Assembly: GCA_047610385.1 (NCBI GenBank)
Contig: JBLGAC010000013.1
Coordinates: forward strand, 22,698-86,697
Origin: JBOCEF01 sp047610385
Lineage (GTDB): Bacteria > Pseudomonadota > Alphaproteobacteria > Rhodobacterales > Rhodobacteraceae
Reading direction: 5' to 3'
Length of the DNA: 64,000 bases
Shown: piece after piece, positions 1-8,616 of the stretch
Layout of the letters: each line of letters starts with the position of its first letter
Position numbering within the stretch: position 1 is the first letter of the stretch
Made by a program: the position numbers and the translations under genes
Notes under the pieces: generated by a model
Seen by the model: the letters and a program-made list of their open reading frames with translations, nothing else
What the model was told of the DNA's origin: nothing
Databases searched by the model: none

Positions 1-31
1 TGCGGCCGCCCGTCGCGCTTGCCGATGCGTG

Positions 32-61
32 GTGACACTTTCATCTTTTTGCCACTATATG
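32..61 (+). promoter_or_regulatory. Possible sigma-70 promoter for the polysaccharide operon
   Basis: GTGACA (32-37) and TATATG (56-61) are separated by 18 bases in a locally T-rich stretch, which is unusual in this GC-rich window. If used, the message would carry a leader of about 175 bases before the TPR lipoprotein start at 243. No gene is visible in 1-242. The match is imperfect and the call is tentative. Confidence 0.3.
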
Positions 62-242
62 GCTCTACGCGTGGTGCTGGATCTGGCAGGGTTGATGCAA
101 GGCTGGCGGCATCTGTCCCGTTGCGGCGCAGCAGAGCTGAGCGTCGCCATTTCAGTGGTCGGACCGCTTGATGGCGGATACCACGACCTGCCTCGCCGAT
201 CGTGGCCGCGGCGTCGAGCAAAGTCTTTCGGGGTGTTGAGAA

Positions 243-2678
243 ATGAAACTGATGTCAAGAGCTTGGACTTGGGCGCTCGTGGGAGCGTTGCTTACTGTGC
301 TCACGGCCTGCGACACGGCGGAAGAGCGCGCTGAGGCGCATTTCCAGCGTGGCCTTGAGCTTGTTGAGCAGGGCACCCCTGTCAAGGCACAGCTCGAGTT
401 TCGCAATGCGTTGAAGCTGAACAAGACACATGTCCAGGCGCGGTACGAATTCGCCCGGATCATGCGCTCTGACCAAGACATCCGCGGCGCTTTGAAGAAT
501 TACCTCACCATTGTTGAGCTTGACGGTAACTTCTTGCCAGCGCGCTTGGAAATTGGTGAGATTTTTCTTCTTGCAAACCGTCCCGAAGATGCAGCCCGCC
601 ACATCGAGGCGGCTCTGAAACTTGAACCTGAAAACATCCGCGCCCGGTCGATGCAGGCCACCGTAGATTTCAAGAATGGCAACGTCGATCTTGCGCTGGA
701 ACGCGCGAACGCTGTTCTTGCTGAAGATCCGAGCAACGTCACAGGCCGTTTGGTCAATGTAGCCTATCTGATGGATCGCGGCGAACTGCGCAAAGCGCTG
801 GCGGAGATCGATAAGGGGCTTGGCCTCTCGCCTGAGGATCTGAGCCTCAATGTTGTGAAGCTGGGCATCGCCGAGCAGCTTGGCGATCCGGAGCCGGTGG
901 GTCAGCAGCTCAAGATCCTTGTGCGCATGTTCCCCAAGACCAACCAGTTCCGGTCTTCGTTGACGGCTTGGCATATGGGGCGCAATGAAACTGTCGAGGC
1001 GGAAGACCAGCTTCGCGCGCTCGCCGACAACAATCCCGAGGATGTGCGCTGGTCGCTGGACCTGGTGCGGTTTCTTGGTTCGATCAAGGGGCCCGCGGAG
1101 GCACGTGCCGAGCTGGAGCGTCTGATCGCGTCGGACCACCCCCATGCCGAATATCAGTTTGCGCTTGCTGCGGTCGATCTGTCCGAAGGCGATAATGAGC
1201 AGGGCATGGCCCGTCTGCGCGCCGTGGTCGAAAAGGCGGGCGACACCGCCGACGGCTTCAAGGCCCGAGTCGAAGTCGCGCGCTACATGATCCGCAGCGG
1301 CGATCGCAAGGCTGGCTTCGCCGAAATCGACTACATCCTTGAAAAAGACCCCCGCAACGTTGCGGCGCTTGGCATTCGTGCGGCCCGCTTTGTGGAAGAA
1401 GATCGCCCTGATCTGGCGATCAACGACCTGCGTGCGGCGCTCGACAGCGATCCTGACAATCTCAAACTGCTCGGCTTGCTCGCCACCGCATATGAGCGCG
1501 CAGGCAGCCATGAGCTGGCGGTTGAGCGGATGGCGCAGGCAGCGACCGTTTCGAATTATGAACCCCAGCCGACCCTGCGCTACGTCAAGGCGCTGATGGC
1601 TGAAGGCAAAGATGACGTGGTCGAAAGCATCCTGCGCGATGCGCTTGCCAAGCGCGAAGACAACCGCGAATTCCTGCTGACCTTCGCGCAGCTGCGCCTG
1701 GCCAAAGAAGACTGGCGCGAAGTGCAGCGCATTGCTGATCGGCTGCGCGTGCTGGACCCTGAGGACGCGGCGGCGGACCGCCTGATCGCCGCGTCACTTG
1801 TCGGCCAGAAGATGTTCAGCCAGAGCATCGATGTGCTCTCCGAAGCGGTCGCCGCGTCGGATGGTGCCGATATCGGCGCGATGATGTCGCTGGTGCGCAC
1901 CTATGTGGCCGCTGGCCAGGTTGAGGAGGCGGAGAGCTATCTTGCCGCCCAGATCAAAGAGAACCCGGGCAACCCCGCCGCGCTGGTACTTTTTGGCTCG
2001 CTGCAGGCCGCGCGCGGCAAGCTCGATGAGGCTGAGGCGTCATTCCTGCGCGCGATCGAGGAGGCACCGGAATACGGCGTCGCCTATGCCAGCCTTGCCT
2101 CAATCTATGAGACAAAGGGCAATCAGGATGAGGCCAAGCGCCAGCTCGAAGCCGGGCTGGAAGCAAGCGGCAACGACAATCTGCGTCTTGCGCTTGCGAT
2201 GCGTATGGAGGCTGCGGGCGACATCGACGGGGCCATCGATGCCTATAACACAATTTATTCACGGCGCTCCGACAGCGCTATTGTGGCAAACAACCTCGCC
2301 AGCCTGATCGCTGACCACCGTGCCGATGATCCCGCGCAGCTGGAGCGGGCGTTTAACATCGCGCAGCGGTTCCGCGAAAGCTCAAACCCCTACATGCAGG
2401 ACACGTACGGCTGGCTGCTTTTCCTGCGTGGACAGCCGGAGCAGGCTGTGGCCGCGCTGCGCCCCGCGGCGGAGCGTCTGACGAGCAACGCGCTGGTCCA
2501 GTACCATCTGGGTCGCGTCTATGAGGAGCTCAAGCAGCTGGACCGCGCCCATGACACGCTCGCGCGCTCAATCGAATTGGCGGCGGATGCGCCTTTCACC
2601 CATCTCGATGATGCAAAGGCGGCTTTGGCGCGTGTTGAGGCGGCGCGCAAGGCGCTGGCGACGCCGGCCCCTGAATGA
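243..2678 (+). CDS. TPR-repeat lipoprotein of an exopolysaccharide locus (PrsT-like)
   Basis: An 811-residue protein with a lipoprotein signal peptide: a short basic N-terminus, a hydrophobic core and a lipobox ending LTAC at Cys23. The rest is almost entirely tandem tetratricopeptide repeats, with the helical-pair pattern (A..Y......G....A) recurring to the C-terminus. Length and layout match the large TPR lipoproteins that accompany exosortase-type polysaccharide loci. That family membership is established knowledge; the role as an outer-membrane scaffold for polymer secretion is inference. It is the first of four plus-strand genes, followed by an ATPase, a Wzz-type protein and a tyrosine kinase. 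The ATG at 243 has only a weak GAG-type ribosome site, and an in-frame ATG at 252 is an alternative. Confidence 0.82.
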   Translation: MKLMSRAWTWALVGALLTVLTACDTAEERAEAHFQRGLELVEQGTPVKAQLEFRNALKLNKTHVQARYEFARIMRSDQDIRGALKNYLTIVELDGNFLPARLEIGEIFLLANRPEDAARHIEAALKLEPENIRARSMQATVDFKNGNVDLALERANAVLAEDPSNVTGRLVNVAYLMDRGELRKALAEIDKGLGLSPEDLSLNVVKLGIAEQLGDPEPVGQQLKILVRMFPKTNQFRSSLTAWHMGRNETVEAEDQLRALADNNPEDVRWSLDLVRFLGSIKGPAEARAELERLIASDHPHAEYQFALAAVDLSEGDNEQGMARLRAVVEKAGDTADGFKARVEVARYMIRSGDRKAGFAEIDYILEKDPRNVAALGIRAARFVEEDRPDLAINDLRAALDSDPDNLKLLGLLATAYERAGSHELAVERMAQAATVSNYEPQPTLRYVKALMAEGKDDVVESILRDALAKREDNREFLLTFAQLRLAKEDWREVQRIADRLRVLDPEDAAADRLIAASLVGQKMFSQSIDVLSEAVAASDGADIGAMMSLVRTYVAAGQVEEAESYLAAQIKENPGNPAALVLFGSLQAARGKLDEAEASFLRAIEEAPEYGVAYASLASIYETKGNQDEAKRQLEAGLEASGNDNLRLALAMRMEAAGDIDGAIDAYNTIYSRRSDSAIVANNLASLIADHRADDPAQLERAFNIAQRFRESSNPYMQDTYGWLLFLRGQPEQAVAALRPAAERLTSNALVQYHLGRVYEELKQLDRAHDTLARSIELAADAPFTHLDDAKAALARVEAARKALATPAPE

Positions 2679-2823
2679 TCGGCAGGCGCCCTGCCCCCGT
2701 ATGTTCAGGCGGGGCGCCGCCACTTCGCACCTATCGATCACAAGGATTGAGCAGACCGATTTTGACTTCTGACAACACACAGACATACGCCGATTGTGGC
2801 GCAAAACGGGGAGGGCCGGCACG

Positions 2824-3819
2824 ATGAGAGACCTGTCCCGTATGTATCTGGACTATTACGGCCTGCGTGAGCGACCGTTTTCGTTGGTGCCTGACCCTGA
2901 CTTTCTGTTCTGGGCGCGGCCCCACAGCAAAGCCTATACGATGCTGGAATACGGCATCGCCAGCCATGCGCCGATCACGGTGATCACTGGCGAAATTGGC
3001 TCTGGCAAGACGACCTTGGTGCGCAAGCTTCTTAGCGAAATCCCCGCCGATTACTGCGTTGGACTGATTTCTAACGCCACTGGTGGGCGCGGGGAACTGC
3101 TGCATTGGGTGATGATGTCCCTGGGCCAGCAGGTTGCATCAGGCGCAACCTATGTGGAGATTTTCCACAGCTTCCAGACCTTTCTGATCAACGAATACGC
3201 TCAGGGCCGGCGCACTGCGCTGATCTTTGACGAAGCGCAGAACCTGACGGCCGAGACGCTTGAAGAACTGCGGATGTTTTCCAACATCAACGCGGACAAA
3301 GATGAATTGCTGCAGCTGATTCTGGTGGGTCAGCCTGAGCTGCGCGACCTGGTGCACCGGCCCGAGCTGCAGCAATTCGCGCAGCGCATCGCGTCGGAAT
3401 TCCACCTGCGTGCGCTCGATCCCGACGAAACCGCCCAGTATGTCGCCCATCGCATGGCTGTCGGCGGTGCCACACAGCCGGTGTTCGACGAAAACGCAGC
3501 TGCGGTGATCCATGCGGCCTGCCGGGGCGTGCCGCGGCTGATCAATCAGCTGTGCGATTACGCGTTGGTCTACGGCTTTGCCGAGGAACAGCCAGAAATC
3601 GGTGCGGCCATTGTGCGCGACGTGTTGGAGGACCGGCGGGAATTCGGCGTGTTCTCCTATCCTGACGCGGTGCACGGCGCCCCGCAGGTGAGTGCGCGCA
3701 AACCCGCAGCCGCGCCGGTCCGGGCGCCGGAGGCCACGCCGCCTACGGCACCTGGGCCGGCCTCAATCGACGGCGATGAGAACGTGTTTTACGGCGTATG
3801 GGGAGAGCGCAAGGTCTGA
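2824..3819 (+). CDS. ExeA-like AAA ATPase of a polysaccharide locus
   Basis: About 331 residues. The N-terminus YLDYYGLRERPFSLVPDP is typical of ExeA/GspA-like and exosortase-associated ATPases. The Walker A GEIGSGKTT lies near residues 56-64, Walker B is ALIFDEAQNL near 138-147, and a sensor-like region and the motif GVPRLINQLCD follow. The C-terminal ~45 residues are Pro/Ala-rich and look disordered. The start at 2824 is chosen because GGGGAGG (2808-2814) stands about nine bases upstream; an upstream TTG at 2794 is less likely. It sits between the TPR lipoprotein and the chain-length protein and probably energises or organises polymer assembly. The exact role is not known from sequence. Confidence 0.82.
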   Translation: MRDLSRMYLDYYGLRERPFSLVPDPDFLFWARPHSKAYTMLEYGIASHAPITVITGEIGSGKTTLVRKLLSEIPADYCVGLISNATGGRGELLHWVMMSLGQQVASGATYVEIFHSFQTFLINEYAQGRRTALIFDEAQNLTAETLEELRMFSNINADKDELLQLILVGQPELRDLVHRPELQQFAQRIASEFHLRALDPDETAQYVAHRMAVGGATQPVFDENAAAVIHAACRGVPRLINQLCDYALVYGFAEEQPEIGAAIVRDVLEDRREFGVFSYPDAVHGAPQVSARKPAAAPVRAPEATPPTAPGPASIDGDENVFYGVWGERKV

Positions 3820-3849
3820 CCTTTGGTCAGCCTGCCGCGGATCACAGCA

Positions 3850-5448
3850 ATGCAGAATGATTTTGACCTCCGATTCCTGATTTCGGTGTTTATCCGCCGG
3901 TTTCCGGTCTTTATCCTTGTCTCGGTGCTGGTATTCGGCGCTGCGACTGGTGTTGCCGTGGTGTTGCCGCCGGTCTATCAGGCTGCGGCAACGATGCTCG
4001 TGATCTCGCAGCAGATCCCGAGCGCGCTGGCCCAGTCGACCGTCACGGTCGACGCGGTGGAGCGCCTTAAGGTCATCGAAAAGCAGCTGATGGTGCGCGA
4101 CACGCTGCTCGCGATTGAGGAACAGTTCCGCGTTTTCCCCAACCGCAGCACCATGTCACCCAGCGAGCTGGTCGAGGCCATGCGCACCGCGACGAACTTC
4201 AGCCAGGCGCGGCTTGGCGGCGACCGGCGTGGGGAGGGGGGGGCACTGGCGTTTACCATCTCGTTCCTGGCAACCTCACCGCAGGTGTCTGCCCGCGTCA
4301 CCAACGAATTCGTCACCCGGATTCTGGAACGCAACGTCAAGCTGCGCACCAGCCGTGCTGCTGGCACCTCGGCGTTCTTCGAACAGCAGGTGGCCCGGCT
4401 TGAGGCTGAGCTGACCAAGCTTGAGCTCGACATCGTCAGCTTCAAGCGCGAAAACGCCGACAGCCTGCCCGAAACGCTCAATTACCGGCGCGACCGTCTT
4501 GGCCTTCTCAGCCAGACCCGTCAGTTGCGTGAGCGTGAGCGGACCAATCTCAGGGACCAGCGCGACATCCTGATGGAGGCGCAGGCCAACCCAAGTTTCA
4601 ATGGGCTGGTCACCATGACGCCGGAACAGCAGAGCCTGCTGGAGCTTAAGCGTCTGCGGGTGATGCGCCGCGCGATCCTTTCCGAAACCCATCCTGAGAT
4701 CCGGGCCCTCGACAGCCGCATCAGCGCGCTGACAGGCGTGGTTGAAGACCAGGCTGAGGCTATGACCGGCGAGAATGGTGAGCTGGCGATGAGCCTGATG
4801 AACAGCCCGCTGGGGCGTGAACTGGCAACCATCGACAAGCGGATCGAAGGCCTCAACGATGAAATCGCCAGCCTGACCTCTGAGGTCGAAGACCTGCAGA
4901 AAACCGTCAACGAGACGCCGAACATCGAAATGGCGCTGCGCACGCTGAACCGTGAATATGATGGTCTGCGCGCAGAATTCCAAGGCGCTCGGGGCAAACT
5001 GTCCAGCGCCGCGACCGGTGAGGAGCTGGAGCTAAAGCAGCAGGCCGAACGTTTTGACGTGGTGGAACAGGCGACTGTGCCTGAGCAGCCCAAAAGCCCC
5101 AATCGCCCGCTGATCATGATGGCAGGCGCGGTGGGTGGCGTGGGGCTTGGCCTCGCGATCATCATCTTGTTGGAGCTGATGAATCAGGCGATCCGCCGCC
5201 CGTCTGAGCTGGCCCGCATCGACATCGTCGCGATCGCCATCGTGCCCTATATCTACACTGAGCGAGAGGCCCGCGCGCGCCGTCGTCTGCGCATTGGCAT
5301 CGTTCTGGGGGCATTGGCGTTGATCGGGATCGGTGCCTATGTGGTGCATTATCACTATCTGCCGCTCGACCTTCTGTTTGAGAACCTGCTGCAGAAAGCC
5401 AGGATCAACACAGCGATCGAAATGATCCGCTCGCGGCTGAATTTCTAA
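3850..5448 (+). CDS. Wzz/chain-length determinant family inner-membrane protein
   Basis: About 532 residues with a transmembrane segment near residues 12-40 (ISVFIRRFPVFILVSVLVF), a long periplasmic part with two coiled-coil stretches (the regions around RLEAELTKLELDIVSFKREN and IDKRIEGLNDEIASLTSEVE), and a second membrane segment after the proline-rich motif PEQPKSPNRPLIMM. That motif before TM2 is the hallmark of polysaccharide co-polymerases. A third hydrophobic segment lies near the C-terminus. It controls polymer length with the adjacent autokinase. The ATG at 3850 (MQNDFDLRF) gives the usual N-terminus; the frame is open back to a TTG at 3823. It follows the ATPase closely and precedes the kinase by 40 bases. 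Confidence 0.85.
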   Translation: MQNDFDLRFLISVFIRRFPVFILVSVLVFGAATGVAVVLPPVYQAAATMLVISQQIPSALAQSTVTVDAVERLKVIEKQLMVRDTLLAIEEQFRVFPNRSTMSPSELVEAMRTATNFSQARLGGDRRGEGGALAFTISFLATSPQVSARVTNEFVTRILERNVKLRTSRAAGTSAFFEQQVARLEAELTKLELDIVSFKRENADSLPETLNYRRDRLGLLSQTRQLRERERTNLRDQRDILMEAQANPSFNGLVTMTPEQQSLLELKRLRVMRRAILSETHPEIRALDSRISALTGVVEDQAEAMTGENGELAMSLMNSPLGRELATIDKRIEGLNDEIASLTSEVEDLQKTVNETPNIEMALRTLNREYDGLRAEFQGARGKLSSAATGEELELKQQAERFDVVEQATVPEQPKSPNRPLIMMAGAVGGVGLGLAIIILLELMNQAIRRPSELARIDIVAIAIVPYIYTEREARARRRLRIGIVLGALALIGIGAYVVHYHYLPLDLLFENLLQKARINTAIEMIRSRLNF

Positions 5449-5488
5449 GACGTCCCTGACGGATTGACCAAGGTGAAGGAGCGTTCCG

Positions 5489-6313
5489 ATGGAGCGGATC
5501 AAGGCTGCGATCTCAAAGGCGAAGGGCACGCGCGCAGGCGAGGGGCCCCAGACGGTCCGTGGCCCCGCGACCCCAACGCTGGGCCAACGCGATGTGACGC
5601 CGGAAGGGTGGAACGCGCTGCCGGTCAAGCAGCTGAACGAGGACGCCTTGCGCAACGCACGAATCGTCACCCATCACAAGGACAACGTCGCCCATGTGGC
5701 GTTCGACATCCTGCGCACCAAGCTTCTGAAGCTGATGGAGCGCAACGGTTGGAACTCCATCGCCATCACCTCACCCAGCCAGGCCTGTGGCAAGACCATG
5801 ATTGCGACCAATCTTGCGTTCAGCTTTGCGCGTCAGGGTGGCGTGCGTGTGGTGCTGTGCGACGTCGACCTCAAGCGCCCGGCGATACGCAAGGTGCTGG
5901 GGTCGAACGCGTCGACCTCCATGGGTGACTTTCTGTCTGGCGTTGGGGGCGTGGCGGATCATTTCGTGCGCTACACCGACACGCTGGCGGTCTGCGTCAC
6001 TGGCCAGGCCATGCGCCATTCCGCCGAGGTGGTGCAGAATGAAACCGCCTTCGACGCGATCGCAGAGCTGAAACGTCAACTGCGCCCCAACATCATCATC
6101 TACGATCTGCCGCCGATGATGGCGTCGGATGATGCGATTTCATTCATGGCGCATGTGGATTGTGTGCTGTTGATCGCGGCCTCTGGCACCAGTTCGCTGC
6201 GCGAGGTCGATGATTGCGAAAGCCAGCTGTCAGACCTGACCCATGTGGCTGGGGTGGTGCTGAACAAGTACGATGTCGAAAGCGACCGCTACTACGATTA
6301 CGATTACAACTGA
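5489..6313 (+). CDS. Bacterial tyrosine autokinase (CpsD/CapB, exosortase-locus type)
   Basis: A 274-residue cytoplasmic P-loop kinase. Motifs seen: Walker A SPSQACGKT near residues 95-103, Walker A' VVLCDVDLKRP, Walker B IIIYDLPP, and a C-terminal tyrosine cluster RYYDYDYN, the usual autophosphorylation tail. The P-loop reads ACGKT where most family members have GEGKT or GCGKT. The protein is free-standing, so its membrane activator should be the Wzz-type protein just upstream, as in split BY-kinase systems. AAGGAG near 5473 supports the start. Its stop codon lies inside a 19-bp inverted repeat shared with the convergent glycosyltransferase. Confidence 0.86.
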   Translation: MERIKAAISKAKGTRAGEGPQTVRGPATPTLGQRDVTPEGWNALPVKQLNEDALRNARIVTHHKDNVAHVAFDILRTKLLKLMERNGWNSIAITSPSQACGKTMIATNLAFSFARQGGVRVVLCDVDLKRPAIRKVLGSNASTSMGDFLSGVGGVADHFVRYTDTLAVCVTGQAMRHSAEVVQNETAFDAIAELKRQLRPNIIIYDLPPMMASDDAISFMAHVDCVLLIAASGTSSLREVDDCESQLSDLTHVAGVVLNKYDVESDRYYDYDYN

Positions 6314-6391
6314 CGCGATCGGGGCGCAGGGTGGGCCTGATGCGGACCTGAAGGGGCCGCGATGGGCCGGCGCTGCGCCCCGATCGCGTCA
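6311..6391. repeat. Dispersed repeat copy A / convergent terminator with 19-bp perfect arms
   Basis: Left arm tgacgcgatcggggcgcag (6311-6329) and right arm 6373-6391 are perfect reverse complements separated by 43 bases. Each arm contains the stop codon of one convergent gene: TGA of the kinase at 6311-6313, and the glycosyltransferase stop at 6389-6391 on the other strand. The first 50 bases from 6317 are 90 per cent identical to 31950-31999, so this is also one member of a dispersed family. It could act as a bidirectional terminator and mRNA-end stabiliser; there is no U-tract. Confidence 0.75.
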
Positions 6392-7525
6392 GATGTGCTC
6401 GATGCCAAACAGCGGCAGGTGCGGCGCTGCGGCGCGCAATTCCCGTGCCAGCCCCGCCCGGAACGCCGCTGCGCCAAAGCCGCCCGCATGGGCCACGATG
6501 CGCGCCGGGTCCAGCGTGTCTTCCAGATCCGCCTCGAACCGCTCAATGGCCACGCGCAGGCCTGCCGCGCTTTGTTCATTGAACAGAACGCCGGTCTCGC
6601 CGTCGATCACCGTGTCCAGCGCCCCGCCTTTGCCGAGCGCGATCACTGGGCGCCCGCAGGCCATCGCCTCCAAGGGCACGATGCCGAAATCTTCGACGCC
6701 GGGGAACAGCAGCGCGCGGCAATCTTGATACAGCGCCGCCATCTCAGCATCCCCAACCCGGCCGAGGAATTCCACATTCGCAGGCGCTGTCGCCTCAAGC
6801 TTCGCGCGCTCAGACCCTGATCCGACCACCTTCAACTTGCGGTCCGTGCCGCGCACAGCCTCGATCGCCAAGTCGGCGCGCTTGTAGGGCGCAAGCTCCG
6901 ACAGGAACAGATAGAAGCCACCCTTTCCCCCTGGCCCCGGCTGATAGGCGTCCAGATCCACCGGCGGATGGACGACTGACGCTTCGCGCCCCCAGCAGCG
7001 CCGCACGCGCCGGGCGACGAAATTGGAATTGGCGACAATGCGGTCCACACGTTGCGCGCTGGTCGTATCCCAGGTGCGCAGCCCCATCACGGCGGCAGAA
7101 AATGCCCACCGCGCGATCCGCCCCTGACCGGCCTTGTAGGCGTGATACTGATCCCAGATATACCGCATCGGCGAATGGCAGTAGCACAGATGCACCGCAT
7201 CGGGCGGCACGATCACGCCCTTGGCAGGCCCACTTTCGGATGAGATAACAAGGTCATAGCCGCTCAGATCCAGCTCCTCGAGCGCGCGGGGCATCAAGGG
7301 CAGGTATTTCTGATAATGCTTCCGCCCACCCGGCATCCGGGCGATGAAGGTCTCGGTGATCTTGTGGCGGCGCAGCAGCGGGCTGATGTTTTCGGGGATG
7401 CAGGCATGGGTGTAGATGTCCGCGTCGGGGAACATCAGGCACATCTGCTCCAACACGCGCTCTCCGCCGCGCATTCCGATCAGCCAATAATGAATGATGG
7501 CCACGCGCATGGGGGCGCGGGTCAC
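6389..7525 (-). CDS. GT4-family glycosyltransferase
   Basis: A 378-residue GT-B enzyme. The N-terminal motif RVAIIHYWLIGMRGGERVLE, a middle region with CYCHSPMRYIWD, and the C-terminal Rossmann domain with YLFLSELAPYKRADLAIEA, VEDFGIVPLEAMACGRPVIA and GGALDTVIDGETG are the features of retaining GT4 glycosyltransferases (EX7E-like EDFGIVPLEA). It probably adds a sugar to the lipid-linked polysaccharide repeat on the cytoplasmic face. A GTG start at 7525 is favoured because GGAG stands seven bases upstream; an ATG at 7510 lacks a ribosome site. It is followed convergently by the tyrosine kinase and lies downstream of the priming sugar transferase on the same strand. Confidence 0.85.
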   Translation of the reverse strand: MTRAPMRVAIIHYWLIGMRGGERVLEQMCLMFPDADIYTHACIPENISPLLRRHKITETFIARMPGGRKHYQKYLPLMPRALEELDLSGYDLVISSESGPAKGVIVPPDAVHLCYCHSPMRYIWDQYHAYKAGQGRIARWAFSAAVMGLRTWDTTSAQRVDRIVANSNFVARRVRRCWGREASVVHPPVDLDAYQPGPGGKGGFYLFLSELAPYKRADLAIEAVRGTDRKLKVVGSGSERAKLEATAPANVEFLGRVGDAEMAALYQDCRALLFPGVEDFGIVPLEAMACGRPVIALGKGGALDTVIDGETGVLFNEQSAAGLRVAIERFEADLEDTLDPARIVAHAGGFGAAAFRAGLARELRAAAPHLPLFGIEHI

Positions 7526-7567
7526 GCGCAGGCTCCGTCGATCAGGGGGGTCATCGGTTCGCGCGGC

Positions 7568-8257
7568 TCACTTGCCCGTTGGTCGCACGATCACGCCCGC
7601 AGTGCGCGCAATGATCGACAGGTCCAGAGCGAGCGACATGCGGCGCAGGTAATCAACATCCAGCGCCACGCGCTCGGCATAGCTGACCTCATTGCGGCCA
7701 GAAACCTGCCACAGTCCGGTGATGCCGGGGCGCATGGCGCAATAGGCGCTGCGCGAAATGCCGTATTTGCCCAGCTCATCCGCCGTGACGGGGCGCGGGC
7801 CGACAAAGCTCATCTCGCCGATCAGCACGTTCCAGATCTGCGGCAGTTCATCCAGGCTGGTGCGCCGCATGATGTCGCCGATGCGGGTGATGCGCGGGTC
7901 GTCGTTCAGCTTGCGCTCAGCGTCCCATTCGGCGGCGGCGGCGGGGTTCAGGTTCAGATACGCGGCCAGGCGGGATTCCGCGTCGGGCACCATGGTGCGG
8001 ATCTTCCAGCACCGGAACATGCGTCCGCCGCGCCCGACCCGCGCGTGGCCAAACATCGGAAAGCTGCGGTCATGGGCGTAAACGAAGGCACAAAGCAGCA
8101 GGACCGTGATGCCGATGATCGGCAGAAGGGCGACGGCCAGCAGAATGTCGAAGGTGCGTTTCCCGAATTTGCGATAGCGGCTCGCAGGAGCGGCGTCCCT
8201 GCCAAGGGCAAGAGCGTCGGCCCCACCAAAATTCCGTTCGTAGCGAATATCCGCCAT
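7568..8257 (-). CDS. Priming sugar transferase (undecaprenyl-phosphate hexose-1-phosphate transferase, ExoY/WcaJ-like)
   Basis: About 229 residues. It has one N-terminal membrane segment (TFDILLAVALLPIIGITVLLLC), then the conserved cytoplasmic domain: CWKIRTM, DPRITRIGDIMRRTSLDELPQ, SFVGPRPV, RPGITGLWQVSGR and LDVDYLRRMSLALDL. The Asp-Glu pair in SLDELPQ is the catalytic signature of small monotopic phosphoglycosyl transferases. It starts repeat-unit synthesis by moving a sugar phosphate to undecaprenyl phosphate. The ATG at 8257 (MADIRYERN) is preferred because TGAGGA lies six bases upstream; an ATG at 8263 and a TTG at 8269 are also in frame. The gene is divergent from the Wza-type exporter across a 350-base region. 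Confidence 0.88.
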   Translation of the reverse strand: MADIRYERNFGGADALALGRDAAPASRYRKFGKRTFDILLAVALLPIIGITVLLLCAFVYAHDRSFPMFGHARVGRGGRMFRCWKIRTMVPDAESRLAAYLNLNPAAAAEWDAERKLNDDPRITRIGDIMRRTSLDELPQIWNVLIGEMSFVGPRPVTADELGKYGISRSAYCAMRPGITGLWQVSGRNEVSYAERVALDVDYLRRMSLALDLSIIARTAGVIVRPTGK

Positions 8258-8269
8258 ATCCATCCTCAA

Positions 8270-8616
8270 ACCCTATTTAGGATGCGCCGTCCGCGAAACC
8301 GCGGCCCCTTCGACGCCTTCCTAATCCACAGGTAATCCCCAGCGTCCAATTGAGATCAAAACTCCCTAAAATTCAAGTTTGATTCCCGGTTAACAAAAGG
8401 TTTTGGGCGATTGAGGACGTTTGGCCGCTGTGATCCCGGGGCTTCCGCAGCGCTCAGCCCGGATTGTCGGGGGTCTCCGCCGCGCCACACTTGGCATGGG
8501 AAATGGGGGCAGGGATGTTCGCGCTACTGCTTTTTGCCGCCCGATGGTATGTAATCTGACCAAGCGGCAAACAAACCGCTGTTTTTTAAACGGAACTTCT
8601 GGGGCGAAGAAATCGC
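8270..8616. promoter_or_regulatory. Divergent intergenic region between sugar transferase and Wza-type exporter
   Basis: About 350 bases without a supportable gene. The stretch 8340-8410 is markedly AT-richer than its surroundings and holds an imperfect dyad (atcaaaact around 8354 against agtttgat around 8375) plus TTAA-N7-TTTT at about 8391-8405, one step away from the TTAA-N7-TTAA form bound by CtrA in alphaproteobacteria. A run of T and A bases precedes the exporter start. Promoters for both genes should be here, but I cannot place them firmly. Confidence 0.35.
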
